Positions 7,477 through 11,365 of a stretch of 12,695 nt of DNA are shown piece by piece. The stretch's first letter is position 1. Each line of letters opens with the position of its first letter. The notes under the pieces were generated by a model. It was given only the letters and a program-made list of their open reading frames with translations. It ran no database searches and was not told the DNA's origin. The stretch covers positions 1 through 12,695 of the forward strand of contig JAJYYS010000032.1 of assembly GCA_021800745.1 (NCBI GenBank), in the 5' to 3' direction. Origin of the DNA: a bacterium. GTDB taxonomy: Bacteria; SZUA-79; Acidulodesulfobacterales; Acidulodesulfobacteraceae. Made by a program: the position numbers and the translations under genes.

Positions 7477-7504
7477 GTCATTCCCGCGCAGGCGTTAATC
7501 CAGT
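7477..7504. repeat. Palindromic interspersed repeat, copy 3 (degenerate)
   Basis: GTCATTCCCGCGCAGGCGTTAATCCAGT matches the copy at 2435-2462 in both ends, but the right arm has decayed (GCGTTAAT instead of GCGGGAAT), so the stem is weak. As with copy 2, it abuts a stop codon, here that of the minus-strand gene ending at 7505. It lies between two convergent genes. Confidence 0.7.
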
Positions 7505-8431
7505 CTATTTAACTATAAGTATCGAACATGGAAGCGCGCTTATTATCCTTTCGGCGGTGCTTCCGAAAATAATTTCCTTTAGGCCTTCCCTGTCTCTTCC
7601 CTTAAAACCCAGAATTAACAGTTTCTTTCCGGTTTCTTCCATAAAATCGGATATTTCTTTGCAAGGCGCGCCCTTTCTGACCTCTATTTCCAAGTTTGAT
7701 TTTTCTTTTGCGAACCTGTAGTTAAGGCCGCGCATTACCGACTCGAATTTTTCGGACAGGCTTTTCTCGTAATTTTCTATTTCGCCGATTCTTGAATCTT
7801 TCAGCCCCTTAATTAATTTTTCGTCGATAATATGCAAAATAGTAAATATCTTGATTACGTCTTCCGGAACTTTTAATATTAAGGGCAGGGCTTTAAGCGA
7901 AAACTCCGAAAAATCGGTCGCAAAAACGACATCGTCGAAAATGTTTCTGCAGCTTGTTTTCCTGTCGTTTTTAAAGTCGCTGGAAGAATGAAACAAAACC
8001 CGCCTCATAACGAGAACGGGTTTTTCTATTTTTATTATAATATCGTAAAGAGGAGAACCGTAAAACGAAAAATAACCCTTGGGCTTTCCGCCAGCTTTTT
8101 TATCGAGGACTACGAAATCAATATTTTCCGCCTTCGCTTCTTCCGCGATTTCTTCGGCAATATTGCCTATCCTGATAACGTATCTGACGCCGAAACCTGA
8201 TTTTTCTAAGTATTTTTTAATATCTTCAAGTTTAATCTCCGCAAACCTTCTTATCTTTTCTTCGTCTTCTTTTTTATAGACGGAATAAAGGCTGTGCTGA
8301 AAAATTGCGGGGTCTATAACGTGTATCAGGACTATTTCTTTTAAGCCGAGCTTCGAATAGTTCGCAAAACAGTCGAGATTTTCGTAATAAAAATCACCGA
8401 AATTTATTGCGTAAAGTACGGTATTCAGCAT
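7505..8431 (-). CDS. Tandem-domain universal stress protein (UspA family)
   Basis: Seen: 308 residues, two Usp alpha/beta domains. Domain 1 is about 4-145: VLYAINFGD start, VVLD strand, a degenerate nucleotide loop containing FYGS, ending KPVLVMRR. Domain 2 is about 164-308: VVFATDFSE with the ATP-contacting Asp at 173, ILHIIDE, then LLILGFKGRD...FGSTAERI, ending PCSILIVK. The domain-2 phosphate loop, G275-x2-G278-x11-G290-Ser, is two residues longer than the usual G-x2-G-x9-G(S/T). Domain 1 seems to have lost the first glycines. Known: such proteins bind ATP or other ligands and support survival under stress. The ATG at 8431 is preceded by GAGGGG at about five-base spacing. It is last in a minus-strand pair with the pilin-like gene, 52 bases downstream of it. 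No specific substrate can be assigned. Confidence 0.87.
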   Translation of the reverse strand: MLNTVLYAINFGDFYYENLDCFANYSKLGLKEIVLIHVIDPAIFQHSLYSVYKKEDEEKIRRFAEIKLEDIKKYLEKSGFGVRYVIRIGNIAEEIAEEAKAENIDFVVLDKKAGGKPKGYFSFYGSPLYDIIIKIEKPVLVMRRVLFHSSSDFKNDRKTSCRNIFDDVVFATDFSEFSLKALPLILKVPEDVIKIFTILHIIDEKLIKGLKDSRIGEIENYEKSLSEKFESVMRGLNYRFAKEKSNLEIEVRKGAPCKEISDFMEETGKKLLILGFKGRDREGLKEIIFGSTAERIISALPCSILIVK

Positions 8432-8483
8432 AAATGCCCCTCAAATTTTATAAAGTTTTGCCATGTTTATTTTTCCCATAATT

Positions 8484-9083
8484 TTAGCCGTTAGGGAGTT
8501 CGGTTTCGACGTAAATGCCGGTACCTCCGCCTCCGACAGGGCAAGAACTACTACCGCCGCCTTTTATTACAACCTCCGCCGTAACTTCCCTTTCCGTTCC
8601 GCCCGCAAAGCCGTTGGAAGTAATGACGTAGTAAGCGCAGTTCCCGCCTCCGCCTCCGCCTCCGCTTAATTGCCCCTCTACCGCGCAAAACGTCGGCGTA
8701 TAATTAGCACCTGGAGCAACCGTTTTCAAATTGCCCTGCAAATTGCCGGAAAGATATTGAATAGCAGTTAGGGTCCCGCTCACTCTCGGCGGCAGTACAG
8801 GACTTGACGGACAGCCCGGTAGCGGTAGCCCTGTAGAAAAAGTGCCGCCATTTACCGGTTCCAGTTCCCAAAGCGTTATCTCCACCCCCGACTTTGCGGC
8901 ATACTTCGCCGCCGCGCTCGTCAGGTTAGACCTCGAAGTTATATCCCCGCTTGACGTCAGATAAGCGAAAATAGACCCCGCCAGCCCCAGCACTATAATA
9001 ATTATAATCGCCAGAATTATCGAAATACCCTTATCCGAACCTATAATCGTCTTTTTAAAATATCTTACCGCCGATAAAAACAT
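8484..9083 (-). CDS. PilX-like type IV minor pilin / pilus assembly protein (orphan)
   Basis: Seen: 199 residues. A short basic leader ends in SDKG, followed by one hydrophobic helix (about 20-42, ISIILAIIIIIVLGLAGSIFAYL). This is a prepilin-peptidase-type cut after G19. The +5 residue is Leu, not Glu, as in PilX-type minor pilins. A helical segment with an AAAKYAAKSGVE pattern follows, then a Gly/Ser/Pro-rich, Cys-containing globular region (C91, C133, C149, C181) including a seven-glycine run. Known: PilX-like proteins prime or decorate type IV pili and secretion pseudopili. Odd: no pilin partners (fimT, pilV, pilW, pilY1) are in the window. Instead, a decayed vapC remnant starts about 30 bases upstream, as if the upstream pilus genes were displaced. 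TATAAT at 9093-9098 sits nine bases before the ATG, and no Shine-Dalgarno is seen. Confidence 0.7.
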   Translation of the reverse strand: MFLSAVRYFKKTIIGSDKGISIILAIIIIIVLGLAGSIFAYLTSSGDITSRSNLTSAAAKYAAKSGVEITLWELEPVNGGTFSTGLPLPGCPSSPVLPPRVSGTLTAIQYLSGNLQGNLKTVAPGANYTPTFCAVEGQLSGGGGGGGNCAYYVITSNGFAGGTEREVTAEVVIKGGGSSSCPVGGGGTGIYVETELPNG

Positions 9084-9092
9084 ATTAATATT

Positions 9093-9098
9093 ATTATA
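9093..9098 (-). promoter_or_regulatory. Candidate -10 box of the PilX-like gene, possibly leaderless
   Basis: A perfect TATAAT lies on the minus strand nine bases before the ATG at 9083, the same geometry as at the ferritin-FNT gene. No convincing -35 hexamer is found 16-18 bases upstream; that stretch belongs to the vapC remnant. The original -35 may therefore have been replaced. Confidence 0.4.
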
Positions 9099-9111
9099 TA
9101 ATTAAGTGCGC

Positions 9112-9192
9112 CTAATATTCTTTTAAATCTTCGACGACTGATGTAATTTCGGGATAACCCTTACCGTCGCGCGGTAAAAATAAATTATTTTA
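9112..9192 (-). pseudogene. Remnant of a second vapC toxin gene (C-terminal 25 codons only)
   Basis: Reading the minus strand from 9189 gives NNLFLPRDGKGYPEITSVVEDLKEY and then a TAG at 9112-9114. This matches the last 25 residues of the VapC at 9913-10311 (NNLFLLHDDKDYTEIASVVEGLKEY) at most positions. The DNA match spans 9102-9191 against 9902-9992, about nine-tenths identical by eye with one small indel, and stops abruptly at both ends. No start codon or N-terminal PIN domain remains upstream; vapC1 takes that place. The substitutions hit the acidic residues, in line with decay. Confidence 0.85.
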
Positions 9193-9205
9193 TTATTGGT
9201 TTATT

Positions 9206-9601
9206 TCAAATTTTGTATAGTTCTAATCCCGAAATTAATTCAAAATGTTTATCTAAGGTAAAAACGGAAAAGTTGTTTTCTATAGCCAATGCTCCGATTA
9301 AAATATCGGAAAATGGAACGGTAAAGCCTTTCTTTTTTATGTCTGAAGAAATTTCCGCGGATTTTTGCCATATAATTTTATTTACCTCTACATACGGTAA
9401 ATTTGATAAAATCTCTTTAATCTTTAATTTTTCCGGCTCGGATTTAATTCCCTGCAATAATTCAAATAAAACGACGCCGCAAACCTCAGCCAAATCTGCG
9501 ATAAGAAGCAGTTCTAGATTATTGCTTACCGAAGAATTTGCCCTGAAAAATTCAATCCAGACGCTTGTATCGACCAAGACGCGCTTATGTTTATTTTTCA
9601 A
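9206..9601 (-). CDS. vapC: VapC family PIN-domain toxin (ribonuclease), module 1
   Basis: Seen: 131 residues with the PIN-domain acidic set D11 (VLVDTSVWIEFF), E47 (FELLQG), D99 (PFSDILIGA) and D117 (TLDKHFELI), all present, so the enzyme looks intact. Length is typical for the family. Known: VapC toxins are magnesium-dependent endoribonucleases that cut tRNA or rRNA and are neutralised by the cognate VapB. Context: the start overlaps the end of vapB1 by 11 bases, so the two are translationally coupled and share the vapB1 promoter. It replaces the 5' part of the vapC remnant lying just downstream. The RNA target cannot be told from the sequence. Confidence 0.92.
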   Translation of the reverse strand: MKNKHKRVLVDTSVWIEFFRANSSVSNNLELLLIADLAEVCGVVLFELLQGIKSEPEKLKIKEILSNLPYVEVNKIIWQKSAEISSDIKKKGFTVPFSDILIGALAIENNFSVFTLDKHFELISGLELYKI

Positions 9602-9824
9602 TAAACTTTCCTCTCTCGGATTGAGAATCTATTTCCGACTTTTCTTCCGCTTCCCAATCATAATCTATATTAACTTTTCCTTTTAGGGCAAGAAGCTCCG
9701 TTATTTTTTTTTGCCTTATATATTCCTTCATTGTTTTAACAATAGCTTTCGTTTTTGATTTTTCACCTGAAATTTTTTGGACTTCGCTAATCAAATCTTC
9801 AGGTATGTTTAACGTGGTGCGCAT
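9591..9824 (-). CDS. vapB: VapB family antitoxin, module 1
   Basis: Seen: 77 residues. The N-terminal MRTTLNIPEDLISEVQKISG followed by an alpha-helical KTKAIVKTMKEYIRQKK segment is the ribbon-helix-helix DNA-binding fold of VapB antitoxins. The C-terminal part (LKGKVNIDYDWEAEEK) is the usual acidic toxin-wrapping tail with an aromatic/aspartate motif. The ATG at 9824 has AAGGAG about nine bases upstream. Known: VapB neutralises VapC and represses its own promoter. Context: its 3' end overlaps vapC1; its own near-perfect promoter lies at 9851-9879, so expression does not depend on vapBC2 upstream. Confidence 0.9.
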   Translation of the reverse strand: MRTTLNIPEDLISEVQKISGEKSKTKAIVKTMKEYIRQKKITELLALKGKVNIDYDWEAEEKSEIDSQSERGKFIEK

Positions 9825-9850
9825 ATTATATTTCTCCTTTATATGCTATA

Positions 9851-9879
9851 ATTATATGCGTTTAAAAACATATTGTCAA
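9851..9879 (-). promoter_or_regulatory. Consensus sigma70-type promoter of vapBC1
   Basis: A perfect TTGACA (9874-9879), a 17-base spacer and a perfect TATAAT (9851-9856) lie on the minus strand, followed by AAGGAG and the vapB1 ATG. The -10 region contains the palindrome TATAATTATA, and GCATAT occurs twice around it. This is a possible VapB binding site. Such a strong promoter implies tight autorepression. Confidence 0.85.
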
Positions 9880-9897
9880 ATTTAGGAAAACGCAGGG
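9878..9897. repeat. 20-base direct repeat, copy A
   Basis: AAATTTAGGAAAACGCAGGG here is identical to 11023-11042. The two copies bracket vapBC2 and the 88-residue gene. This copy overlaps the vapBC1 -35 box at its left end and the vapBC2 terminator stem at its right end. Confidence 0.85.
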
Positions 9898-9914
9898 GGA
9901 GTTAAGTGCCCCCT
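9886..9914 (-). terminator. Candidate Rho-independent terminator of vapBC2
   Basis: On the minus strand AGGGGG (9909-9914) pairs with CCCCCT (9894-9899) around a nine-base loop. GCGTTTTCC follows. The stem starts within the vapC2 TAG stop codon. The U-run is short and begins three bases after the stem, so efficiency may be modest. The vapC remnant at 9112 has lost the partner arm. Confidence 0.55.
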
Positions 9915-10311
9915 AATATTCTTTTAAACCTTCGACGACCGATGCAATTTCGGTATAATCCTTATCGTCGTGCAGTAAAAATAAATTATTTTCTATCGCC
10001 GTTTCTGCAATCAGCAAATCAATAGTGCTTCTCGGCGTAATTCCTTTTTTTCTGCACAGATAATACATCTTTGCCGCATTCTCGTACGACCTAGTTCCGT
10101 AAAGCAATTCATAAAACTTTTGACTGCTCAGATATCCGTTTAACAGATTAAATTCTTTCTCGGCAGACGCGCCCTGCAATACTTCCTGATATATAAAATT
10201 ATTTATCCCGAAAGGCGTTCCAGTTTCTAATATTCCTTCAAATTTTTTGGTTTTCGGATTATTTACGCCCTTAAAATAATTTATCAGAACCGAAGTATCT
10301 ATCAAAATCAA
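9913..10311 (-). CDS. vapC: VapC family PIN-domain toxin (ribonuclease), module 2
   Basis: Seen: 132 residues. The acidic residues D5 (LIDTSVLINYF), E43 (IYQEVLQG), D98 (STIDLLIAETA) and D116/D118 (LHDDKDYTEIA) complete the PIN active site. The start is a TTG at 10311, one base after the vapB2 TAA (TAAATTG). No ATG precedes the conserved LIDTSV strand, and no strong Shine-Dalgarno is seen, so translation is probably coupled to vapB2. Known: VapC is an RNase toxin inhibited by VapB. It differs clearly from module 1 in sequence, so the two are separate acquisitions and not a recent duplication. Its last 25 codons and 3' flank are duplicated in decayed form at 9102-9191. Confidence 0.92.
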   Translation of the reverse strand: MILIDTSVLINYFKGVNNPKTKKFEGILETGTPFGINNFIYQEVLQGASAEKEFNLLNGYLSSQKFYELLYGTRSYENAAKMYYLCRKKGITPRSTIDLLIAETAIENNLFLLHDDKDYTEIASVVEGLKEY

Positions 10312-10312
10312 T

Positions 10313-10522
10313 TTATTTTACCCGCCTGCCTTCCCTCATAGACTTATAATCGTATCCTTCCGCAAATTTAATCTTTCCTTTTAATTCGGTAAGATTCTTC
10401 CTCTTGTAATTTTCTACAAATTCTTTTAAAGCTAAATTGACTAACTCTTTTTTGGTCTTTACATTTGCCAGCTTCATAGCTTCTTCGACAAGCAAATCGT
10501 TGAGTACGATATTAGTTCTCAT
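10313..10522 (-). CDS. vapB: VapB family antitoxin, module 2
   Basis: Seen: 69 residues. MRTNIVLNDLLVEEAMKLA plus the helical KTKKELVNLALKEFVENYKRK is the VapB ribbon-helix-helix N-terminus. LTELKGKIKFAEGYDYKSMREGR is the characteristic toxin-binding tail. The ATG at 10522 follows a GGGGTG ribosome-binding site at about five-base spacing. Known: a labile antitoxin and autorepressor. The promoter just upstream has a perfect inverted repeat over its -10 box, which fits autoregulation. It is separated from vapC2 by one base. Confidence 0.9.
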   Translation of the reverse strand: MRTNIVLNDLLVEEAMKLANVKTKKELVNLALKEFVENYKRKNLTELKGKIKFAEGYDYKSMREGRRVK

Positions 10523-10535
10523 TTTTACACCCCAT

Positions 10536-10571
10536 GATACACATTATATCGTGTATCTATGTTCTTTTCAA
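10536..10571 (-). promoter_or_regulatory. vapBC2 promoter with palindromic operator over the -10 box
   Basis: TTGAAA (10566-10571), a 17-base spacer and a perfect TATAAT (10543-10548) lie on the minus strand. GATACAC and GTGTATC (10536-10542 and 10551-10557) form a perfect 7-base inverted repeat with an 8-base centre that contains the -10 box. A VapB-VapC complex bound here would block RNA polymerase directly. Confidence 0.85.
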
Positions 10572-10599
10572 CTCTTTTTCGGTTTTATTAATTATGCGT

Positions 10600-10866
10600 T
10601 TATTTATCTGTCCCGCTTACGGCATTATTTTCTTCCGCTTTGGCCCGCATACGCGCCTGCAGGATTTCGTTATTTTTCCTCTTTATTTCCATTTCGGTTA
10701 AAACGCTTTCCGAATTTAAAATCAAAACCCTGCCGAATAATTCTTCCATTTCTTTTCTTTGGTTCAGAACGCCGTTTATCCCGTCTATAAACTCCTGAAA
10801 GCTGATTTTACTCTTACCCTGTTTTAATTTAGTTTTCCTTTTCCTGCGCAGTTTTCTCCCGTCCAT
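10600..10866 (-). CDS. Small basic protein of unknown function
   Basis: Seen: 88 residues. The N-terminus is strongly basic (MDGRKLRRKRKTKLKQGKSK), followed by a predicted helical, charged region with heptad-like hydrophobics (FQEFIDGINGVLNQRKEMEELFGRVLILNSESVLTEMEI) and a basic/acidic tail. There are no cysteines, no membrane segment and no signal peptide. The ATG at 10866 has AAAGGAGG about ten bases upstream, which supports translation. I do not recognise the family. A nucleic-acid-binding or coiled-coil role would suit the composition but is a guess. Context: between vapBC2 and a remnant insertion sequence, preceded by about 180 bases of very AT-rich DNA. Confidence 0.55.
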   Translation of the reverse strand: MDGRKLRRKRKTKLKQGKSKISFQEFIDGINGVLNQRKEMEELFGRVLILNSESVLTEMEIKRKNNEILQARMRAKAEENNAVSGTDK

Positions 10867-10953
10867 AAAAACCCTGCCTCCTTTAATTTAATTTTTTATA
10901 ATTTATTAATCAATAATTATAATTTACATTAAAGTGCGAGTTTTTATTTATAT

Positions 10954-10986
10954 CATAAATTTCGTTGCAGGATTATGAAATTTATG
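10954..10986. repeat. Long inverted repeat in the AT-rich spacer
   Basis: CATAAATTTC (10954-10963) and GAAATTTATG (10977-10986) are perfect 10-base inverted copies separated by 13 bases. They lie upstream of the 88-residue gene. It is a possible operator or the end of a small element. No U-run follows, so it is not a terminator. Confidence 0.7.
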
Positions 10987-10995
10987 TTTCAATTA

Positions 10996-11022
10996 TGTTA
11001 AATTTTTGTTACGTTTTTGTTA
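10996..11022 (+). repeat. Three TGTTA motifs at exact 11-base spacing
   Basis: TGTTA occurs at 10996, 11007 and 11018. The last two are extended to TTTTTGTTA. The period is about one helical turn, so the motifs face the same side of the DNA. It could be a cooperative binding site or chance in AT-rich DNA. Confidence 0.4.
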
Positions 11023-11042
11023 AAATTTAGGAAAACGCAGGG
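11023..11042. repeat. 20-base direct repeat, copy B
   Basis: AAATTTAGGAAAACGCAGGG is identical to 9878-9897. This copy directly precedes the probable left boundary of the IS110-family remnant. Confidence 0.85.
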
Positions 11043-11061
11043 AGGGACAGGGAATAAGAGA

Positions 11062-11067
11062 TATAAT
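11062..11067 (+). promoter_or_regulatory. Lone -10 box in the IS110 left end
   Basis: A perfect TATAAT has no acceptable -35 hexamer 16-18 bases upstream (AGGGAG there). In IS110-group elements the -35 can come from the right end when the circle closes, which would explain a -10 alone. Transcription would start near 11074. Confidence 0.45.
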
Positions 11068-11073
11068 AAGACG

Positions 11074-11240
11074 AAAAAATTTTAGTTTTAGCAGTAAGGC
11101 TGGCAGCAGAAAGGAATAAATCAAGAACTTATAAGTTCGTGTGTCAGCATTTTTCGCTGCCGGTTATATATTAAATAAATCTCGAACAGTTGCCTGGGCT
11201 TATAAGCCCGAATCATTGCAAGAATGAGTTTATTTAAAAT
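11074..11240 (+). ncRNA. Candidate IS110 bridge RNA (two-domain structured RNA)
   Basis: Domain 1: CTGGCAGC (11100-11107) pairs with GCTGCCGG (11156-11163), extended by GAAA/TTTC. Then comes an internal loop (11113-11124 and 11139-11151) and a hairpin on the perfect palindrome GAACTTATAAGTTC (11125-11138). Domain 2: AAATAAA-t-CTC (11173-11183) pairs with GAGTTTATTT (11226-11235). Then come loop segments, TTGC/GCAA (11190-11193/11218-11221) and a hairpin on GGGCTTATAAGCCC (11196-11209). Both domains share the same apical core CTTATAAG with different stem bases, and the region lies between a -10 box and the transposase start. Known: IS110-group elements encode in this place a bridge RNA with two internal loops that pair with donor and target DNA. 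Inferred: this is such an RNA, now likely non-functional in cis because the transposase is truncated. I could not assign the guide strands. Confidence 0.5.
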
Positions 11241-11254
11241 TAACGGAGGTATTT

Positions 11255-11326
11255 ATGGAAGAATCTTTTTTTGGAATCGACGTATCGAAAGCTGACACCT
11301 TTATTTCAAAGCTCTTCCGTTTTTAA
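11255..11326 (+). pseudogene. Truncated IS110-family transposase (N-terminal fragment)
   Basis: The ATG at 11255 with GGAGG six bases upstream reads MEESFFGIDVSKADTFISKLFRF, then TAA at 11324. FGIDVSK with its first catalytic-site Asp is the opening beta-strand of the RuvC-like DEDD domain in IS110 transposases, which normally run to roughly 300-450 residues. The other three acidic residues and the serine-containing C-terminal domain are absent, so no recombinase is made. The last few codons and the stop probably come from the flanking DNA. Confidence 0.75.
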
Positions 11327-11365
11327 TTTTATTGCGTTTGCAATCATAATACTGCGTCAGCAGGA

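Larger units (their letters stand above)
11044..11326 (+). mobile_element. IS110-family insertion sequence remnant (left end plus truncated transposase)
   Basis: It comprises about 200 bases of structured non-coding DNA, a ribosome-binding site (GGAGG, 11245-11249), and an open frame starting MEESFFGIDVSKADT, the recognisable N-terminus of IS110 (DEDD) transposases. The remainder of the transposase and the right end are missing; the sequence changes to the porin 3' flank by about 11327. The exact left edge is not defined by the sequence; between 11043 and 11062 is likely. Confidence 0.65.

Noticed and set aside
9154..9176. Hairpin TTACCG/CGGTAA in the vapC remnant as a terminator for vapC1
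   Set aside because: No U-run follows on the minus strand and the symmetry arises from the duplicated vapC sequence.
11327..11365. Hairpin ATTGC-GTTT-GCAAT after the barrel gene as a terminator
   Set aside because: The stem is short and A-rich, not U-rich, sequence follows it on the strand of the barrel gene.
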